Shown: positions 1-6,963 of the stretch, piece by piece
Layout: each line of letters begins with the position of its first letter
Numbering within the stretch: position 1 is the first letter of the stretch
Source of the DNA: Micromonospora arborensis
GTDB lineage: Bacteria; Actinomycetota; Actinomycetes; Mycobacteriales; Micromonosporaceae
Assembly (NCBI RefSeq): GCF_003205615.1
Contig: NZ_PYBV01000047.1
Span: 41,913 to 88,038 of the forward strand
Direction of reading: 5' to 3'
DNA length: 46,126 bases
The notes under the pieces: generated by a model
What the model was told of the DNA's origin: nothing
What the model saw: only the letters and a program-made list of their open reading frames with translations
Databases searched by the model: none
Position numbers and translations under genes: made by a program

Positions 1-37
1 GACCGTCGGTCACCTCCGTGGAGGGCGGATGCGGTAG

Positions 38-87
38 TGAGCGGTATACCTCAGAGTCATATTCATACCTCTGAGGTATACCGCTCA
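38..87. repeat. 19-bp perfect inverted repeat, 12-nt loop
   Basis: The arms at 38-56 and 69-87 are perfect reverse complements (left arm TGAGCGGTATACCTCAGAG). They are separated by 12 AT-rich bases. Each arm contains the self-palindromic octamer GGTATACC. The stop codon of the decayed minus-strand TIGR02452 gene lies in the loop, so the repeat could be its transcription terminator or a regulator-binding site. No U-tract follows. The same CGGTATACCTC core recurs once near 41582, inside the 3' end of another gene fragment. Confidence 0.75.
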
Positions 88-485
88 ACAGCACATCGAC
101 ATGGCAGGCAGCGTTCCACGAACGTGCGGTACACCGGTGTTCCCGGCAGGTTGTCGCGGATGGCGAACACCACGTGGTCGAACCGATCGACCTCCCGCAG
201 CGCGTACGCGAAGGCGTCGGCGACCGTAGCGGGATCGTTGCGGAACACGCCGCACCCCCAGGCGCCCAACACCAACGTCCGATGTCCGTGCGCGGCCGCG
301 ACCTCGAGCACCCGGCGAGCACGCCGGGCCAGCACCGCCGGCACGTCCGGGGAGAAGATGACGCGGTCGCTGTACCGCAGGTCCCGCTAGAACCCACCAC
401 CCGGGCTCTTCGCCGAGGCGAACACCAGACAGGCCGCTCCGGGGGCCAGCCGACGGGCCGCCTGCAACGTCGACTCGTACGTCGG
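63..485 (-). pseudogene. decayed TIGR02452 (PARG/macrodomain-like) gene
   Basis: Two recognisable blocks of the TIGR02452 family (microbial poly(ADP-ribose) glycohydrolase-like macrodomain) lie in one minus-strand frame. The first is the N-proximal block STLQAARRLAPG followed by FASAKSPGGGF (about 482-390). It is interrupted by an in-frame TAG at 387-389. The second reads YSDRVIFSPDVP, then RVLEVAAAHGH and LGAWGCGVFRNDP (about 380-230), with a family-like C-terminal part. Family members normally carry a GAQAQEE-type stretch after GGGF and a further stretch before the AAAHGH helix. Both are missing, as is the N-terminus. Deletions plus a stop codon indicate a dead gene. Intact members are expected to bind or cleave ADP-ribose adducts. 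Confidence 0.7.
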
Positions 486-587
486 CCGACGAGCTGCACC
501 ACCCAGCAGGTAGCTACGCTGGCGAGATCGGATGGCGGCTCGCGGCCGCCAGGACGCCCCGAACCCCCGCGTGGGAGATGCCCGACG

Positions 588-1460
588 ATGAGACAGCGCT
601 ACGCCAACCTGGTCCGCATCCGCACGCTGGACCCCGAGCTTGACTGGCTGGACATCTACCAGACCATGCTGCGGTTGGAGTTCCCGTGGGACATGAAGCT
701 TGGGCTGAACCTGGCGTTCAACCGGTCGTTCTCCGTACCGAGCATCGCCGCGGTGCATACCGCCACCGGGGAACTGACCGAGCGCACTCAGAAGCGGATC
801 GACGACACCGGCCTGCTGATGTACGAGATGGTGCTCAACGGATTCGACCAACCACGCGGTCGAGACGCGCTGCGCCAGGTCAACCGGATCCACCGCCCGT
901 ACGACATCCCCAACGAGGAATACCTCTTCGTCCTCGGTTGCCTGGTGATCATCCCTACGCGGTGGCTGCAGAGGTACGGCTGGCGTCAACCGTGCTGCCA
1001 TGAGCGGCGGGCCACGTACCTGTTCTACCGAGAGCTGGGCCAACGGATGGGCATCACCGACATCCCCGGCTCCTATGAGGAGTTCGAGACCTGGTTCGAC
1101 GCGTACGACGCCGTTCACCTGACACCCAACGACGATGCTGCGGCCATCGAGCGCGCCACCCGGTCGCTGCTGCTCAGCCGGATTCCCAGACCCCTCGCGC
1201 CGCTCGGTGACGGGCTGGTCAGCGCCATGTACGACGATCGGTTGCGGCGTGCGACTCGGGTCGCCGCACCGGCGTGGCCAGTCCGAGCCGGCCTGTACCT
1301 GGCGTTGAAGGTGCGCGCCCGACTGAAGTGTTGGCTCGGAGCCCCGCAGAGAACGCCGTTGTTCTCTGACGGAATCAAAAACAGGACCTACCCCGGCGGA
1401 TACGAGATCAACAAGCTCGGACCCCAGACCGACGAGGCTTCTGAGCCACCTCGATCATGA
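588..1460 (+). CDS. MpaB-type oxygenase family protein (DUF2236)
   Basis: A 290-residue protein that I assign to the ER-bound oxygenase MpaB / rubber oxygenase catalytic domain family (DUF2236). These are haem-dependent proteins that in characterised members cleave polyprenyl or related chains. Supporting features are the helical core with a FNRSFSVPSIA segment, an RIDDTGLLMYEM stretch, and a YDIPNEEYLFVLGC stretch. The family spacing of charged helices continues to about residue 240. The ATG at 588 is chosen over longer upstream reading because a GGGAG ribosome site lies about 10 nt before it. The upstream extension is low-complexity Arg/Pro-rich. It stands alone, with no operon partner. The substrate is unknown. 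Confidence 0.7.
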   Translation: MRQRYANLVRIRTLDPELDWLDIYQTMLRLEFPWDMKLGLNLAFNRSFSVPSIAAVHTATGELTERTQKRIDDTGLLMYEMVLNGFDQPRGRDALRQVNRIHRPYDIPNEEYLFVLGCLVIIPTRWLQRYGWRQPCCHERRATYLFYRELGQRMGITDIPGSYEEFETWFDAYDAVHLTPNDDAAAIERATRSLLLSRIPRPLAPLGDGLVSAMYDDRLRRATRVAAPAWPVRAGLYLALKVRARLKCWLGAPQRTPLFSDGIKNRTYPGGYEINKLGPQTDEASEPPRS

Positions 1461-1574
1461 CCCGACGGGTGACCCGAAGTTGATCGTCGCTGTGACTGCG
1501 CTTACCTGGTCCTAGTGCTGTGACCAGGAACGTTCACGGTGTTGGGTGACACGCCGTCTAGCTAGGCTGAACGC

Positions 1575-2435
1575 ATGACTGACGCGGCGGGGCCGATCGA
1601 GCCGTCCGGGGTGTGGGCCACAGCCGTGGGCGTGGCCCGGGTGAGGGCAATGGAGACCGCACGCGAGCAGCCGCTGTTCCGGGACCCGCTGGCGCTGGCC
1701 TTCGCCACGGCCGGCGGGAAAGGCCCCGGGACGCCGCCGCCCCCGGGCGCGGACGAGGCGGCGCGGCGCCGCTGGCTCGGTGTGGCCTTCTCGATCGTCA
1801 TCCGGACGAAGTTCCTGGACGACCTGCTGGATCGGGCGGTCGCGTCCGGCATCCGGCAGGTCGTGCTGCTCGGAGCCGGGATGGACAGCAGGGCCTTCCG
1901 GATGGACTGGCCTGCGGGTACGCGGTTGTTCGAGGTCGACACGGCCGAACCCCTAGGCTTCAAGGCCTCGGTGCTGCGTCAGGAGCGTGCTGTCCCGCGC
2001 TGCGAGCGGATCACCGTCCCGGTCGACCTACGCGAGGACTGGCCCGGCGCCCTGGCCGCGGCCGGGCACGATCCGGCGCAGCCGACGGTGTGGATCGCCG
2101 AGGGCCTGCTGATCTATCTACCCGAGGACGCGGTGGAGTCGCTGCTCGAACGGGTCGGCGCGCTGTCCGCCGCGGGCAGCAGGATGGGCCTCACACTGGG
2201 CTCGCGCGGTGTGGTCGAACGCTTCCGCGAGGATGCCGCTTCGGGATCGGCGGCGTCGATGTGGGTCTCGGAGATGCCGGAGGACCCGGTCGGCTGGCTA
2301 CACGGCCTCGGCTGGGAGGCGGAGACCTTCACCCTGCGTGAGCGCGCCGAGGCCTACGGGCGTCCCGTGCTGACCCCGCCGCAGCAGGACGAGGGCGCGG
2401 GCGGGCTCGTCTCGGCGGTTCGCGCCACGCACTGA
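1575..2435 (+). CDS. class I SAM-dependent methyltransferase (TIGR00027/LCM type)
   Basis: A 286-residue protein of the leucine carboxyl methyltransferase-like family (TIGR00027), which is much expanded in mycobacteria and other actinomycetes. The N-terminus carries the family signature: ATAVGVARVRAMET, then PLFRDPLALAF. SAM motif I is LLGAGMDSRAFRM (about residues 98-110), followed by the acidic EVD loop after strand 2. WIAEGLLIYL (about residues 175-184) is the usual post-motif III segment. The product and substrate of these enzymes are mostly unknown. No strong ribosome site is visible, and the start follows family alignment. It precedes the tRNA cluster, which is on the other strand, and appears to be monocistronic. 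Confidence 0.85.
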   Translation: MTDAAGPIEPSGVWATAVGVARVRAMETAREQPLFRDPLALAFATAGGKGPGTPPPPGADEAARRRWLGVAFSIVIRTKFLDDLLDRAVASGIRQVVLLGAGMDSRAFRMDWPAGTRLFEVDTAEPLGFKASVLRQERAVPRCERITVPVDLREDWPGALAAAGHDPAQPTVWIAEGLLIYLPEDAVESLLERVGALSAAGSRMGLTLGSRGVVERFREDAASGSAASMWVSEMPEDPVGWLHGLGWEAETFTLRERAEAYGRPVLTPPQQDEGAGGLVSAVRATH

Positions 2436-2479
2436 GCACGACGAAGGCCCGGTGGACGGCCAGGACGTCGGGATGGCGG

Positions 2480-2500
2480 GCGTTGGTGTTGCGCCAACGC
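2480..2500 (-). terminator. hairpin after tRNA-Cys
   Basis: A 7-bp perfect stem GCGTTGG/CCAACGC encloses a 7-nt loop. It starts six nucleotides beyond the 3' end of tRNA-Cys in the direction of transcription. There is no U-tract, which is common in high-GC actinomycetes. It is the likely end of the tRNA transcript. Confidence 0.5.
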
Positions 2501-2505
2501 AGTCG

Positions 2506-2576
2506 AGGCCGTGACCGGGATCGAACCGGCGTACGCGGTTTTGCAGACCGCTCCCTCACCACTCGGGCACACGACC
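2506..2576 (-). tRNA. tRNA-Cys (GCA)
   Basis: The cloverleaf folds by hand. The acceptor GGTCGTG pairs with CACGGCC (one G-U at pair 3). The D-arm is a 3-bp CCC/GGG stem with a GAGTGGTGA loop. The anticodon arm GCGGT-CTGCAAA-ACCGC has anticodon GCA. The variable loop has 4 nt and the T-arm is GCCGG-TTCGATC-CCGGT. Position 73 is U, the known cysteine identity base. Total length is 71 nt with no encoded CCA. It differs clearly from the usual actinomycete housekeeping tRNA-Cys as I remember it, so it may be a supplementary or mobile-element copy. Confidence 0.85.
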
Positions 2577-2585
2577 AGGCAGAAG

Positions 2586-2621
2586 CGCCCGCGGAGGGAA
2601 TCGAACCCCCGACACACGGGC
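2586..2621 (-). other. minihelix-like tRNA remnant (acceptor + T-arm only)
   Basis: GCCCGTG pairs over 7 bp with CGCGGGC and is joined by only TGTC to a perfect T-arm, GGGGG-TTCGATT-CCCTC (one G-U). The D-arm and anticodon arm are missing, and nothing in the 90 nt upstream supplies an alternative 5' acceptor strand. The outer stem can extend by 2 bp using flanking GC. It sits between a Trp-like and a Cys tRNA, 9 nt before the latter. It is probably a tRNA deleted down to its top half; an independent stem-loop RNA is the alternative. Confidence 0.55.
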
Positions 2622-2757
2622 GCGGGTCGACCGTCTCCCTCGTCCCGGAGGTAGTGCCCCCGGCCGGCCCACGCAGGCGCCGGCCGGGGTCTTGCTCCTG
2701 CCATCCGCTGTGGAGTTAAGAATCTGCGACGCCGCCGGCCGCAGCCGGTACGACAAG

Positions 2758-2832
2758 CAGGGGCGGCAGGACTCGAACCTGCAACCTTCGGTTTTGGAGA
2801 CCGGTGCTCTACCAGTTGAGGGCTACGCCCCT
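2758..2832 (-). tRNA. tRNA-Trp-like (CCA), possibly degenerate
   Basis: The acceptor AGGGGCG/CGCCCCT is perfect, the T-arm is GCAGG-TTCGAGT-CCTGC, and the anticodon loop is CTCCAAA (anticodon CCA). Two departures from a canonical tRNA-Trp are visible. The D-arm carries two extra C residues (TAGCCCTCAACTGG), and the anticodon stem CCGGT/ACCGA has a C-A mismatch at its outer pair. Length is 75 nt, with G as discriminator base. The main tRNA-Trp gene would be expected elsewhere in the genome, so this is probably an extra, decaying or mobile-element copy. Confidence 0.7.
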
Positions 2833-2870
2833 ATGGAGTTGTTCCAGTGAGCCGGTCGGTCCGAGCGTGG

Positions 2871-3470
2871 TTAGCCTGTCGTCTCGTCGGTGTCGGGCCA
2901 GAGCCGGACCGCCCGCGCGGCGGCGTCGAGGATCACCTGGCCGTCGACCTCCAACCGCGACTCGGGCATGTCGTACGCCGGCCACTCGCAGACGAAGGTG
3001 ACGGGCCCGGACGGCGGTAGTGGCCAAATCCAGTAGTGCGCCTCGTGCCGCCGGGCGTCCGACTGAGAACTGCCCGGAAACAACAGCCGGCCAGCGGGCT
3101 CAGCATCCAGCGGCGTGAGTGAGCGTCGATCCATGTTGGTGACGGTGCTCCCGTCGGCGAACTGCACACCCACCCGGAGGAATTCAGCCGGCACGGGCTG
3201 CCCGGCCCAGTACCCGACCCGGTGGTGATGCATCAGATCAACCCGACGGTCCGGCGTACGCAGCACCGCGGTCACGCTGAACTCGAAGCCCGCAGGGTAG
3301 GCGAGTAGGCCGCTGATCGCGACCGCTACGCGATCGGTGTGGACCAGCACGTGGCTTTCGGCCACGACACCGGGGATCACCGCCTCGGGTTTCATCCAGG
3401 CGGGACGGGGCTCTCTGATCGGTTCTGGCTCGACGTCCGATGCCGCTACCTGCCGGTCGAAGAAGCCCAT
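2871..3470 (-). CDS. hypothetical protein
   Basis: A 199-residue soluble protein that I do not recognise. It begins MGFFDRQVAA, and the ATG at 3470 is chosen because GGAAGG lies 8 nt upstream; a longer reading to 3527 is possible. The sequence looks like a beta-rich domain: repeated short hydrophobic strands, a VRLWP-type C-terminus and a WIWPLPPSGPVTFVCEWP segment near residue 155. There is no signal peptide or membrane segment. It lies between the tRNA array and the XRE regulator, on the same strand as both. Confidence 0.6.
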   Translation of the reverse strand: MGFFDRQVAASDVEPEPIREPRPAWMKPEAVIPGVVAESHVLVHTDRVAVAISGLLAYPAGFEFSVTAVLRTPDRRVDLMHHHRVGYWAGQPVPAEFLRVGVQFADGSTVTNMDRRSLTPLDAEPAGRLLFPGSSQSDARRHEAHYWIWPLPPSGPVTFVCEWPAYDMPESRLEVDGQVILDAAARAVRLWPDTDETTG

Positions 3471-3538
3471 AGGGCCACCTTCCCACAATCCCAAGCTCTC
3501 ATAGGGCCGGGTCGACCTGCGCTCCACCGACTCGGTGC

Positions 3539-4342
3539 TTACCCGGCACCGCCGAGGCCCGACGCATCATCGCGCAGGTAGACCGTGGCCGGCCCATCCA
3601 CCGCCAGGGTGTGGTGTTTTCGGCGTAGGGCGATCAGTGTTGCCCGCACCTCAGGTTGCTGAGCGGCTTCGGCGAGGTCGAAGGCTTCGGCGGCGTAGGC
3701 GTGCGCGACGCGGAACGCGCCCAGGTCCAGGGCGAGGGCGCCGAGCAGCCCGGACAGGTGGACGGCGAGGGTGTAGAGCCGGGCGCGTTGCGGTGGGTGC
3801 TGCTGCCCGGCCATGAGCTCATCCACACAGGTACGCAACGGCCGCAGGCGCGCCAGGCGGGCTGCCGGCGGAAGGCGTTCGCGGTCGGCGATGGCGTGTC
3901 GGATCTCGTCTTCGAGGTAGCCGAGTCGGGCGTCTTCGTCGTTGCAGGACTTCAGCGCGGCCCGGCGGGCGTTGATGCTGTTCTCGTCTTCCCAGAAAGC
4001 TGATTCGTCTTCAGCGGAATCAGGGCTGCCGACGGGCTGCGGCCGGCGCGGGTTCTTCCCCGACGGGACCGCCGTTGGCTGTGGTTGGTGCCGCTGGGCT
4101 CGCTTGGTGAGGCGGTCGTACTCCTGGGTCAGGGTGCCGTCGGTGTGCAGGGCGGTGTCGCAGCGTGCCCAGAACTCGCGCTCGGGGTGTTGGCGGCCGG
4201 TCTCGGTGTTGGCGACGGAGCTGCGGCCGTACTGCACGAGCCGGGCGAGACCCTGCTGGGTGAGGTTGGCTTCCTTGCGCAGCTGTGCGAGCTGGCGGCC
4301 GAGTGCGCGCCGTGCCGTCGTGATCTCGTCGGTGTCGGCCAT
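3539..4342 (-). CDS. XRE-family transcriptional regulator, C-terminus probably replaced
   Basis: A 267-residue regulator. Residues about 10-65 form a lambda-repressor-type helix-turn-helix: RRALGRQLAQLRKEANLTQ, then GLARLVQYGRSSVANTETG. The later part is a TPR-like helical domain as in large actinomycete XRE regulators. Those are usually near 400 residues and continue well past the FDLAEAAQQP segment. Here the sequence changes character after it and stops about 35 residues later, so the sensor half is probably cut by rearrangement. It is divergent from the peptide ORF and ABC exporter, and CCGACAA repeats between them are candidate operators. Its start has a GGGGGTGG-like ribosome site. Confidence 0.8.
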   Translation of the reverse strand: MADTDEITTARRALGRQLAQLRKEANLTQQGLARLVQYGRSSVANTETGRQHPEREFWARCDTALHTDGTLTQEYDRLTKRAQRHQPQPTAVPSGKNPRRPQPVGSPDSAEDESAFWEDENSINARRAALKSCNDEDARLGYLEDEIRHAIADRERLPPAARLARLRPLRTCVDELMAGQQHPPQRARLYTLAVHLSGLLGALALDLGAFRVAHAYAAEAFDLAEAAQQPEVRATLIALRRKHHTLAVDGPATVYLRDDASGLGGAG

Positions 4343-4406
4343 GGTCTGCCACCCCCTGGCGGTGCCGAGATGCGGTCACGGTGCGGGCAGACCGTATCCG
4401 CTGCCT

Positions 4407-4584
4407 CCGACAATTCCTGGGTCGGTCACCGAGGGCTGTCGTACGTCGGTAGGGCACGGACGGGGTGTGGCCGGCAGCCGCGCGGGGCCGGGCAGCCTAC
4501 CGGCTGTGTTCGCAGCCGGGAGGGGTCACGCACGGCGGGCGATGTCGCAGTCTTGTCGGAGTCGGCGGCGGTATCTACCGACAA
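4407..4584. promoter_or_regulatory. repeated CCGACAA/TTGTCGG elements, candidate operators
   Basis: CCGACAA occurs at 4407-4413. TTGTCGG at 4553-4559 and CCGACAA at 4578-4584 form an inverted pair with an 18-nt spacer. All three lie in the shared upstream region of the XRE regulator (minus) and the small peptide/ABC exporter (plus). The arrangement fits autoregulation and control of the divergent transcript. The apart-from-repeat content of 4343-4639 shows nothing else I can support. Confidence 0.4.
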
Positions 4585-4639
4585 TGTCGTGGCCCGGCGC
4601 GGCGGGCGTGTCGGACGGCCGGCGTCCTACCGTCGACCC

Positions 4640-4750
4640 ATGCCCGCCGAACGCCGTGACTTCACCGCCGATCTACCTCGCAAGCCGGCCCGGCAGGCAC
4701 GCGGCCACGGGTTCACCAGGTACGTGGAGAACGCGCTGCCGGTGGCCTGA
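4640..4750 (+). CDS. 36-residue peptide ORF before ABC exporter (candidate secreted or precursor peptide)
   Basis: A short ORF beginning MPAERRDFTADLPRKPARQ and ending GHGFTRYVENALPVA. It is basic in its first half, while the last 15 residues are neutral and mixed. It lies 95 nt upstream of the exporter, on the same strand, and downstream of the repeated operator-like elements. No strong ribosome site precedes the ATG. I know no family for it. A peptide beside an exporter and a regulator resembles RiPP or signalling cassettes, but no modification enzyme is present. The distance from Gly-1 to Glu-9 in the tail would suit a lasso ring, yet no lasso B or C protein is nearby. It may be non-coding. 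Confidence 0.35.
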   Translation: MPAERRDFTADLPRKPARQARGHGFTRYVENALPVA

Positions 4751-4845
4751 GCCCCCGCCCTGCCAGGGCCAGCCCGTCCGCGATTCGACTCGATCCACAC
4801 ACGTCCCACCGCTACCGGTTTGCGTAATTTCGAGGAGGTTTGTTC

Positions 4846-6834
4846 ATGACTCAGTCGGTCACCGCCAAGACTCCCAGCACAGCGGACCAGCCGGGCACCG
4901 TGCGACCGGAGTCGGTCTTGCCGGAGTTGCGGGCCACGTGGTGGGAGACGGGGGTGCGGGCCCGGGCGGAAGCGGGCGTGTTCACCGTCTTCGCGGAACT
5001 CCCCCGGCTCGTCTGGACCGCTCTGGGCGTCAGTTGGCGCGCAGACCGGTTCCGCACGGGTGTGGTGGCGGTAGCGACGGTCGGCGCCGGGGTGATGGCG
5101 GCCTTCGGCCTGTTGGCGACGCAGCGGGTGTTGGTGGAGTTGTTCGCCGGCGGGCCGACCGCCGACAAGGTCCGGGCGGCGTTGCCCGCGCTGGCCGTGC
5201 TGGCGGTGGCGGTCGCGCTGCGTGCGGGGATGGGCATCGCCACCGGGTACGCGCAGAACGCGTTGACGCCGCAGGTGAGCCGCGAGGTGGAGCGGGGCCT
5301 GTTCGAGGTGTCCACCGAGGTGCGGCTGGAGGCGTTCGACGCCGACGCGTTCGCCGACGACATGGAACGCGCCTCCCGAGGCACCGAATCCGCGATCGGC
5401 CTGGTGCAGTCCTCGATGAACCTGCTCGCCGGGCTGGCCGGCGTACTGGCGGTGGCCGTCGCCGTCGTGGTGATCCACCCGCTGTTGCTGGTGGCGTTGT
5501 TGGTGGCGACAGTCCCCAACGGGTGGGCCGCGCTGCGGGCGGGGCACCTGCGGTATCAGACCTACACCGCCGGGTCGGTACGGCGGCGCCGGCTGTGGCT
5601 GTTGCAGCGGCTGATGGCCGAGCGGGCATCCGCGCCGGAGTTGCGGTCGTACGGGCTGCGCCGGTTCCTGCTCGACCAGTACGACCGGGTCATGCAGGTC
5701 GAGACCGACATCCAGCTCGTCCTGGCGCGGCGGGTCACCACCACCACCTCGGTCGGGGCGATGATCGGCGGAGTAGCCACCGCCGCGGTGTACGTCCTGC
5801 TCGGCCTGCTGCTGATCGACGGGCAGATCCCCCTCGCCGCCGCGGCGACGTGCGTGATCGCCGTGCAGTCCGCGCAGCGCTCCCTCGCCATCGTCACCTT
5901 CCAGGTCGACCGTGTCTACACCGAGGGTCAGCACTTCAACGACTACACCGGGTTCATGACCCGCGCCGCCGCCTACCTCCCGGGCAGCAGCGGACCGGTG
6001 GCCACGACGGGCCCCGAACGGCTGCGGGAACTGACCGTCAGCGGGGTGAGCATGCGCTACCCCGACCGCGACACACCCGCCGTCGACAACGTCACCATGA
6101 CCATCACCGCCGGGCAGACCGTCGCGTTCGTCGGGGAGAACGGCTCGGGCAAGACGACCCTCGCCGCGATGATCGCCACCCTCCGCACCCCCACCGACGG
6201 CGCAATCGAATGGAACGGCCAGCCCATGTCGGAGTGCGACATCGACGGGCTGCGAGCCCGGATCGCGGTAGTGACGCAGGAGTACCACAAATGGCCGTTC
6301 ACCGCGGCCACGAACATCGCCATCGGCAACGTCGACACCGACGCCCAGCAGGCCCTCATCGAGGCCGCCGCCGCCCGCGCGGTCGCCCACGACATGATCA
6401 CCGAACTACCCCACGGGTACGAGACACTGCTCGACCGCACCTTCGCCCGAGGCCAGGACCTCTCCGGCGGGCAGTGGCAACGCATCACCGCCGCCCGCGG
6501 CTTCCTGCGCGACGCCGAACTGCTCATCATGGACGAGCCGTCCTCCGCACTCGACCCCCGCGCCGAGGACGCCCTGTTCCAGGCCATCCGCGACCGCAGA
6601 GGCCGGGCCACCACGATCCTGATCACCCACCGGCTCGCGAACGTCCGCCACGCCGACCGGATCTTCGTCCTGCACCACGGCCGGCTGGTCGAAGCCGGCA
6701 ACCACGCCGACCTCATCGCCACCGGCGGCCGGTACGCCGAACTGTTCGCCCTCCAGGCCGCCGGCTACGACACCACCCCGAGCGAGGACCACCCCATCCC
6801 GCAACAGCAGCTACCCGCCTCGCAGGGCGGATGA
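4846..6834 (+). CDS. ABC exporter, fused permease and ATPase
   Basis: A 662-residue half-transporter. The N-terminal 380 residues hold about six membrane helices of a type I exporter (for example GVVAVATVGAGVMAAFGLL, and LLAGLAGVLAVAVAVVVI). The C-terminal ATPase has Walker A GENGSGKTT (about residue 430), a Q-loop VTQEYHKWPF, signature LSGGQWQR (about 539), Walker B LLIMDEPSSALD and the switch His in ITHRLANVR. The ATG at 4846 follows a GGAGG site at about 4832. A 70-residue soluble N-terminal extension precedes the helices, as in exporters of actinomycete peptide clusters. No partner subunit is adjacent, so it probably works as a homodimer. The cargo is unknown; the 36-residue peptide upstream is a candidate. 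Confidence 0.85.
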   Translation: MTQSVTAKTPSTADQPGTVRPESVLPELRATWWETGVRARAEAGVFTVFAELPRLVWTALGVSWRADRFRTGVVAVATVGAGVMAAFGLLATQRVLVELFAGGPTADKVRAALPALAVLAVAVALRAGMGIATGYAQNALTPQVSREVERGLFEVSTEVRLEAFDADAFADDMERASRGTESAIGLVQSSMNLLAGLAGVLAVAVAVVVIHPLLLVALLVATVPNGWAALRAGHLRYQTYTAGSVRRRRLWLLQRLMAERASAPELRSYGLRRFLLDQYDRVMQVETDIQLVLARRVTTTTSVGAMIGGVATAAVYVLLGLLLIDGQIPLAAAATCVIAVQSAQRSLAIVTFQVDRVYTEGQHFNDYTGFMTRAAAYLPGSSGPVATTGPERLRELTVSGVSMRYPDRDTPAVDNVTMTITAGQTVAFVGENGSGKTTLAAMIATLRTPTDGAIEWNGQPMSECDIDGLRARIAVVTQEYHKWPFTAATNIAIGNVDTDAQQALIEAAAARAVAHDMITELPHGYETLLDRTFARGQDLSGGQWQRITAARGFLRDAELLIMDEPSSALDPRAEDALFQAIRDRRGRATTILITHRLANVRHADRIFVLHHGRLVEAGNHADLIATGGRYAELFALQAAGYDTTPSEDHPIPQQQLPASQGG

Positions 6835-6963
6835 CGTGTTCACCGCGCTGATCGCCCGCGCCGCCGCCGCCGGCCTGGTCGCGATGGTCTGGTCCATCCC
6901 ACAGATGTCGCTGGTGACCATCGCGACGCGGCCGTCGAGGCGAAGAAGTGTCCGGGACCGTCG
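6835..6963. other. short gap with possible gene fragment
   Basis: This lies between the exporter and the convergent isomerase gene. A GTG-started plus-strand reading (FTALIARAAAAGLVAMVW) looks like the first hydrophobic segment of a protein. It becomes Arg-rich noise after about 35 residues, so it may be a truncated gene start. No clear terminator is seen. Confidence 0.25.

Noticed and set aside
387..1118. Minus-strand 243-residue reading over the oxygenase gene
   Set aside because: Most of it is the complement of the MpaB-type gene; only its last 31 codons match the decayed TIGR02452 protein, which is reported separately.
1500..1540. Possible insertion-sequence end (GTGACCAGGAACGTTCAC stretch)
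   Set aside because: It contains a GAACGTTC palindrome, but no matching end, target duplication or transposase was found nearby.
2586..2670. Complete third tRNA in the array
   Set aside because: No 5' acceptor strand pairs with the 3' end at a normal tRNA distance, and no 7-nt anticodon loop can be placed; only the acceptor and T-arm fold.
4640..4750. Lasso peptide precursor
   Set aside because: The Gly-1 to Glu-9 spacing fits a lasso ring, but the residue two before the core is Ala rather than the usual Thr, and no lasso protease, cyclase or recognition-element protein is in the window.
4627..6390. Long minus-strand reading opposite the ABC exporter
   Set aside because: It is Gly/Arg/His-rich shadow sequence without a start signal or any family likeness; the plus strand has all ABC motifs.
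3942..6851. Long plus-strand reading (969 codons) over the regulator and exporter
   Set aside because: It is in another frame of the exporter and antisense to the regulator; composition is Arg/Pro-rich and no domain is visible.
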